62,064 bases of DNA from NCBI GenBank assembly GCA_903642215.1, contig CAHJWG010000013.1, forward strand, positions 1-62,064. The letters run 5' to 3'. The translations under genes and the position numbers were made by a program. The notes below the pieces were generated by a model. That model was not told where the DNA came from. It made no database searches and worked only from the letters and a program-made list of their open reading frames with translations. Each line of letters starts with the position of its first letter. The stretch's first letter is position 1. Below are positions 10,534-19,019 of the stretch, piece after piece. This DNA is from Sphingobacteriaceae bacterium (GTDB lineage: Bacteria; Bacteroidota; Bacteroidia; Sphingobacteriales; Sphingobacteriaceae).

Positions 10534-10977
10534 TTACTTGCCGTTTGCAGCGCGTGTAGCCGTAACCTGCTTTAGTGTAACTGCGCTTGCCTTGTTACCA
10601 AAACTGCTGCGTACATAAGTTAAAACGTCGGCAATTTCCTGGTCTTTTAAATAATTGAAAGCAGGCATTACGTTAGAATAATATTCGCCGTTGATTTCTA
10701 CATCTTCTTTAAAACCGTTCAATATCACTTTAACCAACCGGGTTTGATCTCCTAAAACCCAAATCGTTTTTATTAACGGCGGGTTCATACGCGGTACGCC
10801 TCCGCCATCGGCCTGATGACAGGAAACACAATTCTGGGTAAACACAATTAAACCGTTTGCCGCAGAAGTTTTGGCTTCCGCCGAAACGGGTTTTGCTTTA
10901 GGTTTTGGCTTTTGTTGAGTTTGTGCAATCACAAAACCGAACGGTAAAAATAGTAAAACAAGAATTATTTTTTTCAT
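10534..10977 (-). CDS. Secreted c-type cytochrome
   Basis: This 147-residue protein has a signal peptide (MKKIILVLLFLPFGFVIAQ), a Lys/Pro-rich linker, and one haem-binding CVSCH followed by QADGGGVPRMNPPL. The distal Met ligand is probably in YSNVMPAFNYL. The open frame extends to 11052 but would then overlap the upstream dehydrogenase gene, and the signal peptide fixes the start at 10977. It lies 7 bases after the PQQ-type sugar dehydrogenase gene and likely receives its electrons in the periplasm. That pairing is an inference from gene order. Confidence 0.88.
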   Translation of the reverse strand: MKKIILVLLFLPFGFVIAQTQQKPKPKAKPVSAEAKTSAANGLIVFTQNCVSCHQADGGGVPRMNPPLIKTIWVLGDQTRLVKVILNGFKEDVEINGEYYSNVMPAFNYLKDQEIADVLTYVRSSFGNKASAVTLKQVTATRAANGK

Positions 10978-10984
10978 CAATCTA

Positions 10985-12274
10985 TTATTTCCCGTTATAA
11001 CTGATTTTGTAGATAGTACCTTTAGAATCGTCCGAAACATATAGCGAACCATCAGGGCCTTGCGCTAATCCGCATGGGCGATGATCTGCACGGCCGGATT
11101 GTGCTTTATCGGCACTTCCGGCGAAATTATCGGCAAAAACTTCCCATTTATCGGTTGCTGGTTTGCCATTTTCAAACGGAACGAAAACAACAAAATAGCC
11201 GGCCTGCGGTTCTGGTGCGCGGTTCCAGGAACCGTGAAAAGCAATAAATGCGCCATTTTTATATCGTGCAGGAAATTTATTCCCGGTATAAAACAGCAAT
11301 CCATCCGGAGCTAAATGGCCGGGAAAAGCAATTGCAGGTGTGATCGCGTTTACCGCGGCTTCCTTTTTGCCGTCGCCGCCGTATTCCGGCATCATAATTT
11401 TTTTCTTCTGCATCGGATCGTAATATAAATACGGCCAGCCGGCATTATCTCCTTTTTTTATCGCATACAAACATTCAGCCGGTAAAACTGCTGATTGCTG
11501 CACAGTATATAAATCCGGGAAAATATCATGTAACTGGTCGCGGCCATGTTGCATCACAAAAAGCTGGTTATCCTGCTGGTTCCAATCCAAACCAACAACA
11601 TTGCGCAAGCCGGTTGCATAACGGGTACCATCGCCATAAGTCTGGTTTAATTTATCTGCCTTAAACTGCCAGATACCACCGGCAGAATCCAATATCGGAC
11701 AAGGCTGCATCCCCATAGAACCCTTTTGGCGATCGTGCTCCTGGCAGGAGTTGGAATACGCACCAATGTTTACGTAGATGTTTCCTTCGTTATCCAAGGT
11801 AACAGATTTGGTTTCGTGCTCATGGCGGTTAATCAGGCCTTTTACAATTTCCTCCGGTTTTGTTCCGTTAATAACATGTTGCCGGTTATCTAACTTGTAA
11901 CGATAAACGTTTTCGTTTGAAGAAGCATACAAATAACCGTTTTTGATGATCATTCCCGTTCCGCCGTAATCGCCGAAACCGGTAATATCATCGGCTTTGC
12001 CATCGCCGTTTTTATCGTGCAGCATCAAAATACCTTTTCCATTTTTTACACGGGCAAGTTTTACATAAATATCGCCGGAATTGGTAATTGCGATGTGCCT
12101 GGCCTGGCCTAAGTTATCGGCCACAATTGAAGCAGAAAAACCTGTAGGTAATTTTAAACCGGCTTCGTCCGCTGCTTTTTTACTTTTAATAGGTACTGTT
12201 TTTGCGGCAAAAAAAAGTGTTGCACCTGCTATGGCAGCCGTTATGACGGCTATTTTTGTGGTAGTTTTTTTCAT
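10985..12274 (-). CDS. PQQ-dependent sugar dehydrogenase (glucose/sorbosone dehydrogenase family)
   Basis: This exported protein of 429 residues has an N-terminal hydrophobic segment (about 6-24), then a six-bladed beta-propeller of the GSDH/sorbosone dehydrogenase family. Propeller features include LPTGFSASIVADNLGQARHIAI, ATGLRNVVGLDWN, MQHGRDQLHDIFPDLY, FIAFHGSWNRAP and HRPCGLAQGPDGSLYVSDD. Such enzymes oxidise aldoses or similar substrates with PQQ. The exact substrate and PQQ use cannot be proved here, and no pqq biosynthesis genes are visible in the window. The downstream cytochrome c gene makes a two-gene operon. Confidence 0.82.
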   Translation of the reverse strand: MKKTTTKIAVITAAIAGATLFFAAKTVPIKSKKAADEAGLKLPTGFSASIVADNLGQARHIAITNSGDIYVKLARVKNGKGILMLHDKNGDGKADDITGFGDYGGTGMIIKNGYLYASSNENVYRYKLDNRQHVINGTKPEEIVKGLINRHEHETKSVTLDNEGNIYVNIGAYSNSCQEHDRQKGSMGMQPCPILDSAGGIWQFKADKLNQTYGDGTRYATGLRNVVGLDWNQQDNQLFVMQHGRDQLHDIFPDLYTVQQSAVLPAECLYAIKKGDNAGWPYLYYDPMQKKKIMMPEYGGDGKKEAAVNAITPAIAFPGHLAPDGLLFYTGNKFPARYKNGAFIAFHGSWNRAPEPQAGYFVVFVPFENGKPATDKWEVFADNFAGSADKAQSGRADHRPCGLAQGPDGSLYVSDDSKGTIYKISYNGK

Positions 12275-12352
12275 ATTTTGTTAAATAAATTATTAGCAGA
12301 ACAGTTAAAAACCAGGTTAAGTTTTACGGGATACGCATTGTTTAAAAGTGTA

Positions 12353-12364
12353 ATACTTCTTTTA
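12353..12364 (-). repeat. Dispersed 12-mer, divergent intergenic
   Basis: Exact copy between the divergent PQQ-type dehydrogenase and DUF2911 genes, one of the few copies located upstream of both neighbours. Confidence 0.85.
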
Positions 12365-12487
12365 CAAGGATAAAAATAGTAATCGTTTTATCAGAATTTA
12401 TCTGCCTTAAAAATATTTGTGTGCGATAGAAATTATCAAGCTTCCGAGAATTTTCTGCATCTTCGTTTCAACAAAAACTAATCAACC

Positions 12488-13012
12488 ATGAAAAAATTAT
12501 TATTGTGTTTAATTGCTGGGACTTTATTTACAACTTTTTCTGCCACTGCGCAAATGGGAAAAGGCCCGCGCCCAAGTTTGCCCGATACCGTTAAAGCCAC
12601 TACCAACAGCGGTGTAAATGTTGAAATTGATTACAGCCGCCCTTTAGTTAAAGGCCGTACCATTGGTAAAGATTTGGAGCCGATGGAAGGCAAAGCCTGG
12701 CGTGCCGGTGCTAACGAAGCCACAACTTTTGTATTTAGTAAAGATGTTAAAGTAGAAGGAAAAAGCTTGCCGGCAGGTAAATACTCCTTTTTCACCATTA
12801 AAAACGGTAACGAATGGACATTGATTTTTAATTCGAAGTGGAAAATTTGGGGTACAACTTATGAGGACAATAAAGGCAGCGACGTGTTACAGGTAAAAGT
12901 TAAGGAAGCCAAAGCACCGTCTTTTGCAGAAAAAGTTACTTATACCATTGCTAAAAACGGAAAAGTAGACTTGACGTGGGGAAATTACCTGGTTAACTTT
13001 ACCGTAAAATAA
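12488..13012 (+). CDS. DUF2911 domain secreted protein
   Basis: The protein has 174 residues with a clear signal peptide (MKKLLLCLIAGTLFTTFSATAQ). DUF2911 covers almost all of the rest, with the recognisable blocks VEIDYSRPLVKGRTI, PMEGKAWRAGANEATTF, GKSLPAGKYSFFTI and WTLIFNSKWKIWGTTY. The family is common and often multicopy in Bacteroidota; its molecular function is not known to me. It is transcribed toward the cold-shock gene, 55 bases downstream. Confidence 0.88.
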   Translation: MKKLLLCLIAGTLFTTFSATAQMGKGPRPSLPDTVKATTNSGVNVEIDYSRPLVKGRTIGKDLEPMEGKAWRAGANEATTFVFSKDVKVEGKSLPAGKYSFFTIKNGNEWTLIFNSKWKIWGTTYEDNKGSDVLQVKVKEAKAPSFAEKVTYTIAKNGKVDLTWGNYLVNFTVK

Positions 13013-13067
13013 ATAGCAGTTACCATATTTAATAGCTACCTTAGCAGAATTATAAATTAATATTACA

Positions 13068-13265
13068 ATGCAAAAAGAAGGTACAGTTAAATTTTTTAAC
13101 GAAACAAAAGGATTCGGATTCATCATCCCAGAAAATTCAGGAGAAGAAGATGTATTCGTTCACTCATCTGGTTTAATTGATCAGATCCGTGAAAACGACA
13201 AAGTAAAATACGATGTTGAGCGTGGCAAAAAAGGCCTGAACGCGGTAAATGTACAAGTTATCTAA
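13068..13265 (+). CDS. Cold-shock domain protein, CspA family
   Basis: A single cold-shock domain of 65 residues. RNP1 is KGFGFI (residues 15-20) and RNP2-like VFVHSS is at 29-34, preceded by EGTVKFFNETK. CSPs bind single-stranded nucleic acid and act as RNA chaperones. The gene is followed by a strong terminator. Confidence 0.95.
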   Translation: MQKEGTVKFFNETKGFGFIIPENSGEEDVFVHSSGLIDQIRENDKVKYDVERGKKGLNAVNVQVI

Positions 13266-13293
13266 TCCAAGATATAAAATTCATTAATCGTTG

Positions 13294-13330
13294 AAAAAAA
13301 GCTGCTTCTGATAAGAAAGCAGCTTTTTTT
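13294..13330. terminator. Terminator after the cold-shock gene
   Basis: A 14-bp A/T-flanked stem (13294-13306 region with 13317-13330) with GCTGCTT/AAGCAGC core ends in a run of seven T. It lies between convergent genes and could serve both strands. Confidence 0.85.
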
Positions 13331-13354
13331 ATGGAGTAAAAATTTTTAAAAGCT

Positions 13355-13720
13355 TTACACAACTACTTCTGATAAAAATATGTCAGAAGGAATTCCTAAA
13401 AATTTGTGAAGAGATTTCGCCATTTTAAGTGTAAGTTCTCTTTTGCCGGATAATACAAGCGAAACATGGCCTTTGCTTCCAATAATTTGCTCTAAATCTT
13501 TAGCTTGTAACCCTTTTTCTTCCATTTTTAGCTTGATAACCTCTATTGGGTTTAATTCAGGAATAATAACATTTTTGTCTTCATAATCTTTTACCAGAAC
13601 TAATAGCAGTTCCAGTTCTTCAAACTCTATATCACCAGGTTCAGCATGAAAAATGCTGATTGTACGTTCAAGAGCTTTTTTGTACTCAGGTTCACTTTTA
13701 ATCACTTTCCAATCGTTCAT
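13355..13720 (-). CDS. higA: HigA-type antitoxin (XRE helix-turn-helix)
   Basis: This 121-residue protein follows the HigB-type toxin gene on the same strand (25-base gap). The C-terminal half is a helix-turn-helix: MEEKGLQAKDLEQIIGSKGHVSLVLSGKRELTLKMAKSLHKFLGIP, a layout usual for HigA. The acidic N-terminal half probably contacts the toxin. Toxin-before-antitoxin order is characteristic of higBA. It is expected to neutralise HigB and repress the operon. Confidence 0.88.
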   Translation of the reverse strand: MNDWKVIKSEPEYKKALERTISIFHAEPGDIEFEELELLLVLVKDYEDKNVIIPELNPIEVIKLKMEEKGLQAKDLEQIIGSKGHVSLVLSGKRELTLKMAKSLHKFLGIPSDIFLSEVVV

Positions 13721-13745
13721 ATCTCTTTTGGTTTGATAAGTAGTA

Positions 13746-14054
13746 TTAAATCTCTATGTGTTTTATTGTAGTAGCATTAATTCGGTCATATTCTTTATGT
13801 GTACCAAACCAAATAATGTATATAGCTTGTGTTTTAATGTTGATAGCGGTAATCAATCTAAAATCATTACCTTTTATATTAAAAATTACACGATGGTTAA
13901 CTACAATACTTGCATTGCCAAATACTTCTTTTAATTCATTTAAACTATTAAATTTTTTGGCTCCAAGATCTTTTAACCAAAGTAGTAGTGCTGTTTTAGC
14001 TAACGGATATTGCTGTATATAATAAACAATAGTTCTTTTTGTTATTACATTCAC
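13746..14054 (-). CDS. higB: HigB-type mRNA interferase toxin
   Basis: This 102-residue protein belongs to the HigB_toxin family. It carries NHRVIFNIKGNDFRLI (about 53-68) and the C-terminal IIWFGTHKEYDRI, the conserved RelE-fold end with His and Arg/Asp residues. HigB cleaves mRNA on the ribosome when HigA is lost. An exact dispersed 12-mer lies inside the coding sequence at 13922-13933, where it encodes LKEVF. The region upstream contains a very long perfect hairpin (14077-14125) that separates this module from ywbE/argH. Confidence 0.88.
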   Translation of the reverse strand: MNVITKRTIVYYIQQYPLAKTALLLWLKDLGAKKFNSLNELKEVFGNASIVVNHRVIFNIKGNDFRLITAINIKTQAIYIIWFGTHKEYDRINATTIKHIEI

Positions 14055-14076
14055 AACTTCTCTTATTTAAACCGAA

Positions 14077-14125
14077 GTAAAACCAAGTAAAAGTTTTCAT
14101 TTTGAAAACTTTTACTTGGTTTTAC
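14077..14125. terminator. 23-bp perfect inverted repeat, terminator of argH-ywbE
   Basis: Arms at 14077-14099 and 14103-14125 are perfect reverse complements with a 3-base loop. The stop codon of the leftward ywbE gene (14122-14124) lies inside the right arm. Such a long uninterrupted stem is unusual for a simple terminator. Confidence 0.75.
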
Positions 14126-14319
14126 TCTTCCACAATCTCAATTACTCTTCCAACTTGTCCGTCTTCCAATCTAACTTTAATTCCACGGGAGTGAAAAGCC
14201 GAACTTGTCAGCAAGTCTTTTACAAAACCTCTGGTACGTTTGCCGCTGCGCTGGTCTTTTTTCAGGATGATATCAACTTCTAAACCCGGATAAATGTCAC
14301 TTCTGTTTTGTCCGTTCAT
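14122..14319 (-). CDS. ywbE: YwbE family protein
   Basis: This small protein of 65 residues matches the YwbE family along its length: R-x-x-I-x-P-G-x-x-V-x-I-I-L-K-K-D-Q-R-S-G-x-x-T-x-G-x-V-x-x-x-L-T-S, then the HSRGIKVRLEDGQVGRV end. The function of the family is unknown. It starts two bases after the argH stop and is almost certainly cotranscribed with it. Its own stop codon lies inside a long hairpin. Confidence 0.88.
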   Translation of the reverse strand: MNGQNRSDIYPGLEVDIILKKDQRSGKRTRGFVKDLLTSSAFHSRGIKVRLEDGQVGRVIEIVEE

Positions 14320-14321
14320 AG

Positions 14322-15653
14322 TTAGTTCAATAAATTTTCAATTGCTTCATTTACTTTTTTGAACGGAAATTGCGCTAACAGTTCATCCATGCATTCCGTT
14401 ATTTCCTCGTTGCACAAATTACCGATGCTGCCTTCGTGCGTATGGTTTACTGTTTTTACCGGGTTAAAAGAAGCATCTTCGATTGAAGCACCAATTTGTT
14501 TATATGCTTCGCGGAAAGGAATGCCGTTTAAAACCAGCTTGTTGGTTTCTTCTACACTAAACAAATATTTGTAACGCTCATCCTCCAGGATTGCTTCTTT
14601 TACCGATATATTTTTGAGCATAAAAGTTGCCATCTGCAAACAATCTTTCAGATCTGCAAAAGCCGGGAACAGCGTTTCTTTTAGCAATTGCAGATCGCGA
14701 TGATAACCCGAAGGTAAATTGGTAGTCATCAAAGCCAAATCATTCGGCAAAGCCTGAATTCGATTACATTTGCCGCGCATAATTTCCCAAACATCCGGGT
14801 TTTTTTTGTGCGGCATAATGCTGGAACCGGTCGTTAGCTGATCAGGATATCTCACAAAGGCAAAATTCTGACTCAAATACAAACATTGATCCATCGCCAT
14901 TTTAGCCAGCGTGGCAGCGATAGCAGATAAACTTTGTGCAATAATTCGTTCTGTTTTTCCGCGGCCCATCAAAGCATAAACTACGTTATAATTCAGGCTT
15001 TCAAAACCTAACAGTTTTGTGGTTAACGTCCGGTTTAACGGGAAAGACGAACCGTACCCGGCCGCCGCACCTAATGGATTTTTATTGCTGATTTTATAAG
15101 CAGCCAAAATCATCTCCAAATCATCCACCAAACTTTCAGCATAAGCACCAAACCACAAACCAAAAGAGGAAGGCATGGCAATTTGCAAATGTGTATAACC
15201 CGGCAGCAATATATTTTTATGCTGATTGCTTAGTGTGATTAATAAATTGAAAAGGATTTTGGTTTGTTCAACTATTTCCTGTAATTCATGACGGAAAAAT
15301 AGTTTCAGATCAACTAAAACCTGATCGTTACGGGAGCGGCCGCTATGAATTTTCTTGCCAGCTTCGCCGATTCGTTGCGTTAGCAGCCATTCAATTTGCG
15401 AATGCACATCTTCTACTTCGGCCGAAATACTGAAATTTCCGGCTTCAATTTCAGCATAAATTAATTTTAATTCCTGCTGAACTAAAGTCAAATCTTTGGC
15501 ACTCATCAAACCGATACTTTCCAGCATTTGCGTGTGGGCGAGGGAACCCAAAACATCAAAAGCGGCCAGTTGCAAATCAAATTCCCGATCACGGCCAACC
15601 GTAAAATTTTCTACCGATTGATTTACAGAAATGTTTTTTTGCCAGATTTTCAT
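14322..15653 (-). CDS. argH: Argininosuccinate lyase
   Basis: ArgH cleaves argininosuccinate to arginine and fumarate, the last step of arginine synthesis. The fumarase/ASL superfamily signature GSSIMPHKKNPD is present, along with SGRSRNDQV and GYTHLQIAMPSSFGLW. The 443-residue length is normal. It carries one exact dispersed 12-mer (14465-14476) and one single-mismatch copy (14591-14602) within the coding sequence. An ArgE-like deacetylase gene lies upstream and ywbE downstream on the same strand. Confidence 0.95.
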   Translation of the reverse strand: MKIWQKNISVNQSVENFTVGRDREFDLQLAAFDVLGSLAHTQMLESIGLMSAKDLTLVQQELKLIYAEIEAGNFSISAEVEDVHSQIEWLLTQRIGEAGKKIHSGRSRNDQVLVDLKLFFRHELQEIVEQTKILFNLLITLSNQHKNILLPGYTHLQIAMPSSFGLWFGAYAESLVDDLEMILAAYKISNKNPLGAAAGYGSSFPLNRTLTTKLLGFESLNYNVVYALMGRGKTERIIAQSLSAIAATLAKMAMDQCLYLSQNFAFVRYPDQLTTGSSIMPHKKNPDVWEIMRGKCNRIQALPNDLALMTTNLPSGYHRDLQLLKETLFPAFADLKDCLQMATFMLKNISVKEAILEDERYKYLFSVEETNKLVLNGIPFREAYKQIGASIEDASFNPVKTVNHTHEGSIGNLCNEEITECMDELLAQFPFKKVNEAIENLLN

Positions 15654-15685
15654 AGTTATATTTTGAGGCGAAAGTTAAGGTGATG

Positions 15686-15697
15686 ATACTGTTTTTA
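15686..15697 (-). repeat. Second version of the dispersed word, TAAAAACAGYAT
   Basis: Exact AC-type copy with CGG extension, in the gap between the ArgE-like gene and argH. Confidence 0.75.
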
Positions 15698-15746
15698 TCG
15701 GTTATTTTTCAGCAATGATCTATGAACCATATGCTATCAGCTTTTA

Positions 15747-16811
15747 TCACACCAACTGATCCAGCATTTTAATATATAATTTGATACCTTCTTTAATTTC
15801 GTCTACATAAATAAACTCATCCGCCATATGCGAACGGCCGGAATCGCCGGGGCCTAATTTAACGGAAGGAATATCTAAAAGCGATTGATCGGAGGTAGTA
15901 GGCGAGCCGTAAGTTGTACGGCCTAAAGCAATTCCGGCCTGCACAACCGGATGATTTTTACTGATAGAAGAAGGTTTTAAACGGATTGATCGCGGTTTTA
16001 CTTCACAATCCACATACTGGCGGATGATTTCCAAAACTTCTTCATTTCGATAAGCATCTGTTACGCGCACGTCAACCGTAAAAGTGCAAGTTGCCGGGAC
16101 AACGTTATGCTGCGAACCTGCATTAATAATGGTAACCGACATTTTAATCGGCCCGAAAACCTCAGATTCTTTTGGGAAACGGTAGCTGCGGAACCATTCA
16201 ATATCTTTAAAAGCTTTATAAATGGCATTGTCGCCTTCTTCCCGTGCGGCATGGCCGGCGCGGCCAAAACTGGTACAATCCAAAACCATTAAACCGCGTT
16301 CTGCAATGGCCAGCTGCATTAAAGTCGGTTCGCCCACAATCCCAAAATCCAGATTTCCCAGTTGAGGCACAATTAGTTCCAGGCCATTATTTCCGGAGAT
16401 TTCCTCTTCCGCAGTAGTTGCCAAACAGAAATTATATTTTAAATTTTCTGCTGAAAAATAGTGGATAAAAACAGCAATCAGCGAAACCAAACAGCCGCCG
16501 GCATCATTGCTGCCCAAACCGAAAAGTTTTTCGTTTTCTGTAATTGCATCAAAAGGATCGCGCGTATAACCGGAGTTCGGTTTTACGGTATCATGGTGCG
16601 AATTAAGTAAAATGGTTGGTTTTGCCGGATCAAAATGCTGGTTCCAGGCCCAGATGTTGTTCAGTTTGCGATAAGTTTTAACGCCGTGATCTTCTAAAAA
16701 AGTGTTAATGATTTCGGCAGTTGCTGTTTCTTCCCGACTAAAAGAAGGTGTTTTAATTAAAGTTTGCAGCAGTTGTAATGATTTTTGAAACAGAATATCT
16801 GTACTGAACAT
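15747..16811 (-). CDS. M20 family metallopeptidase, N-acetylornithine/N-acetylcitrulline deacetylase-like
   Basis: This is a zinc amidohydrolase of the ArgE/DapE group, 354 residues from the chosen Met. The metal and catalytic residues are visible: SHHDTVKP (about 71-78), GSNDAGGCL, the tandem Glu in TAEEEISGNNG, and a final His in SGRSHMADEF. Upstream of argH it most likely removes the acetyl (or, in some Bacteroidota, succinyl) group from an arginine intermediate. Bacteroidota often use acetylated or succinylated ornithine for the carbamoyl step, which favours acetylcitrulline as substrate; this is inference. The frame is open to 16838 but MFSTDILFQKSL is the likely start. Confidence 0.85.
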   Translation of the reverse strand: MFSTDILFQKSLQLLQTLIKTPSFSREETATAEIINTFLEDHGVKTYRKLNNIWAWNQHFDPAKPTILLNSHHDTVKPNSGYTRDPFDAITENEKLFGLGSNDAGGCLVSLIAVFIHYFSAENLKYNFCLATTAEEEISGNNGLELIVPQLGNLDFGIVGEPTLMQLAIAERGLMVLDCTSFGRAGHAAREEGDNAIYKAFKDIEWFRSYRFPKESEVFGPIKMSVTIINAGSQHNVVPATCTFTVDVRVTDAYRNEEVLEIIRQYVDCEVKPRSIRLKPSSISKNHPVVQAGIALGRTTYGSPTTSDQSLLDIPSVKLGPGDSGRSHMADEFIYVDEIKEGIKLYIKMLDQLV

Positions 16812-16971
16812 AAAAAAATTTATTCGGCCAATGATCAAATTCGGAAGTCAAAAATAGCATTTTGTTCAGGAAGAAAGGAACTTATAAACGATGGAAATTA
16901 CAGGAATGATGATCCGGCTTTCTTCTATAAATCAAAAAACCTGACCGTATTTTTTTGGTGCTAAAAGAAGT

Positions 16972-16983
16972 ATCAATCATACG
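16972..16983 (+). repeat. Dispersed 12-mer, divergent intergenic
   Basis: Exact copy upstream of both the deacetylase gene and the small hypothetical gene at 17211. Confidence 0.85.
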
Positions 16984-17081
16984 AGTGATGCTTTAGGTTA
17001 AGATTATAAGTAAAAACAAATAAGTTTTCTGGTGGATTTAAAACAAGGATTATGTTTAAAAATTACTGTTTTTTATGGCGT

Positions 17082-17093
17082 TAAAAGAAGTAT
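17082..17093 (+). repeat. Dispersed 12-mer, divergent intergenic
   Basis: Exact copy in the same direction as the one about 110 bases upstream. A degraded inverted AC-type word lies immediately before it. Confidence 0.85.
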
Positions 17094-17210
17094 AATATCT
17101 TCCTCAAATATTAATTATATTGATAAGAAAATTGCCGGATAACCTTTAATTTGATCAAAAACGAACCCAATTAAAAGAAACTATTTTTCGTTGTTCTGTG
17201 TTAACACAAT

Positions 17211-17519
17211 ATGAACGGGAACGTATTTTTTTTAGTAAAAGATCCAAAAGATGCCTGTCGGGATATCATACGTTCCAGAGATACTGGTCTCAGAATCAGG
17301 GTTTACTGTTTAAGTGAAATCGATTTTAAACCGCATCCGGATGAAATCCAATTGTATGCGGATGACCACGGAGATTTACTTGCTTTTGAAACAATCAACA
17401 TCAAAGCCGAAGATGCACTGGATATTGCTTCGGCCATACAATGGTATGCAAAATATATCGGTTACCCGGAAATGGAAATTTTACCCGAAGATCCGCGTTC
17501 CGAATATAACTTTGATTAA
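17211..17519 (+). CDS. Hypothetical protein
   Basis: I do not recognise this 102-residue protein. It is soluble, acidic toward the C-terminus (ILPEDPRSEYNFD) and has no signal peptide or transmembrane segment. The sequence is non-repetitive and the codon use matches the neighbouring genes, which supports a real gene. It stands upstream of a small membrane protein and lpxB on the same strand. The last base of its stop codon is the first base of a dispersed 12-mer. Confidence 0.6.
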   Translation: MNGNVFFLVKDPKDACRDIIRSRDTGLRIRVYCLSEIDFKPHPDEIQLYADDHGDLLAFETINIKAEDALDIASAIQWYAKYIGYPEMEILPEDPRSEYNFD

Positions 17520-17530
17520 TACTTCTTTTA
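17519..17530 (-). repeat. Dispersed 12-mer touching a stop codon
   Basis: Exact copy with CCGA extension. It starts on the final A of the stop codon of the hypothetical gene at 17211. Confidence 0.85.
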
Positions 17531-17613
17531 CCGATACATTTCTCGAACTTGCTGCTTAACCGATCAGAAAATTCAGTTAAGCTTTTTTATGTCGATCATT
17601 CTTGTAATTTTGG

Positions 17614-17880
17614 ATGATGCCAGTTAAAAACAACACCATTTTAGGTATGCTGATTGGATTGATACTTCCTTTATCAGCCTATTTTATTGCGGATGTGCTT
17701 TTAAAAAACGCAACTGTTGCAGGTAAACCCGGCGTTCCTTATCTCATTGCGGTTGCCATCAACCTAATTTTCCTGAAATATATTTATAAAGCCGGTTCTG
17801 ATAAAGCCGGGACAGGTTTGCTGGTGATTACTTTTATTATCTTGCTGCTCACTTTTACCTTCAAAATAAAGCTCCGTTAA
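17614..17880 (+). CDS. Small integral membrane protein upstream of lpxB
   Basis: This 88-residue protein has three hydrophobic segments (about 9-29, 42-58 and 68-83) joined by short polar loops and ends with a basic tail (FKIKLR). No domain family is recognised. It ends two bases before lpxB and is very probably cotranslated with it, so a role near lipid A synthesis or the membrane is possible but unproven. Two adjacent Met codons leave the start uncertain by one residue. A one-mismatch copy of the dispersed 12-mer lies near 17662-17673. Confidence 0.7.
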   Translation: MMPVKNNTILGMLIGLILPLSAYFIADVLLKNATVAGKPGVPYLIAVAINLIFLKYIYKAGSDKAGTGLLVITFIILLLTFTFKIKLR

Positions 17881-17882
17881 CC

Positions 17883-19001
17883 ATGAAATATTATTTAATA
17901 GCCGGAGAAGCTTCCGGCGATTTACATGGTGCAAACCTGATGGCTGCTTTAAAAGTGAGAGATGCGAAAGCAGAATTTCGTTTTTACGGCGGAGATTTAA
18001 TGCAGGCGGCGGGCGGAACGCTGGTAAAACATTATGCCGATATGGCTTACATGGGTTTTGTAGAAGTTGCTCTGAACATCCGCAAAATCCTGAAAAATAT
18101 GAAAAGCTGTAAGGAAGATATTGCTGCCTGGAAGCCGGATGTTGTTATTCCGATTGATTTTCCGGGCTTTAACCTCAAAATTGCTGCTTACTGTAAAAAA
18201 CAAGGTTTCCCGGTTTTCTATTATATTTCGCCAAAAATTTGGGCTTGGAACCAAAAGCGCGTATTAAAAATTAAAAAAGTGGTTGATAAAATGTTCTGCA
18301 TTTTACCTTTTGAAGTAGATTTTTATCAATCCTGGGATATGAAAGTGGATTATATCGGCAATCCGTTATTAGATGCTGTTTCTGCTCATCAAAAAAATCC
18401 AGATTTTCTCCGGCAAAACCAGCTCGATGAAAGACCGATAATCGCTTTATTGCCTGGCAGCCGTAAGCAGGAATTAAAAGGGATTTTACCCGAAATGCTG
18501 CAAATTACCGGTCAGTTTCCGGGTTATCAGTTTGTAATTGCCGGCGCACCTTCTTTCAGTCACAATCATTATACTTCTTTTACCGGCAAAAAAAATGTGC
18601 CGGTTATCTTCAGTCAAACTTATGATTTACTGGAATATGCAAGCGCGGCTTTAGTTGCTTCGGGCACGGCAACTTTGGAAACTGCCTTATTTCACATTCC
18701 GCAAGCGGTGCTTTATAAAGGAAACCCGGTAAGTATCGCTATTGCCCGCGCGTTGGTTAAAATCCGTTTTATCTCACTGGTGAATTTAATTATGGATCGG
18801 GAAGTTGTAAAAGAGTTGATTCAGAATGATTGCACGCCGGAAAAAATCAGCAAAGAATTAGAAAGCCTGCTGCATAACCAAACCTACCGCAAAACAATGC
18901 TGATTAATTATGATTTGCTGGATGAAAAGATGGGACAAGCCGGTGCTTCTGCAAAAACTGCCGATCTGATGATCAGTTACTTACAAGAAAAAGCTCACTA
19001 A
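17883..19001 (+). CDS. lpxB: Lipid-A-disaccharide synthase
   Basis: LpxB (GT19) joins UDP-2,3-diacylglucosamine and lipid X to make the lipid A disaccharide at the inner membrane. The N-terminal YYLIAGEASGDLHGANLM, the DFPGFNLKIA and YYISPKIWAWNQKR blocks, the LLPGSRKQEL nucleotide-binding loop and ALVASGTATLETAL are all characteristic. The 372-residue length is normal. It marks the organism as Gram-negative. An exact dispersed 12-mer with the CCGG extension lies within the gene at 18571-18582. Confidence 0.96.
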   Translation: MKYYLIAGEASGDLHGANLMAALKVRDAKAEFRFYGGDLMQAAGGTLVKHYADMAYMGFVEVALNIRKILKNMKSCKEDIAAWKPDVVIPIDFPGFNLKIAAYCKKQGFPVFYYISPKIWAWNQKRVLKIKKVVDKMFCILPFEVDFYQSWDMKVDYIGNPLLDAVSAHQKNPDFLRQNQLDERPIIALLPGSRKQELKGILPEMLQITGQFPGYQFVIAGAPSFSHNHYTSFTGKKNVPVIFSQTYDLLEYASAALVASGTATLETALFHIPQAVLYKGNPVSIAIARALVKIRFISLVNLIMDREVVKELIQNDCTPEKISKELESLLHNQTYRKTMLINYDLLDEKMGQAGASAKTADLMISYLQEKAH

Positions 19002-19019
19002 TAATTAAACCGATATCCT

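Larger units (their letters stand above)
16839..17210. other. Intergenic region holding two dispersed 12-mers, no gene
   Basis: This 372-base gap between divergent genes has no convincing reading frame. It contains exact copies at 16972-16983 and 17082-17093. A TTACTGTTTTTTAT word at 17063-17076 looks like a degraded copy of the AC-type version facing the second one. I see no clear promoter. Confidence 0.6.

Noticed and set aside
10978..11052. Longer N-terminus of the cytochrome c gene
   Set aside because: It would overlap the upstream dehydrogenase gene and push the clear signal peptide to an internal position.
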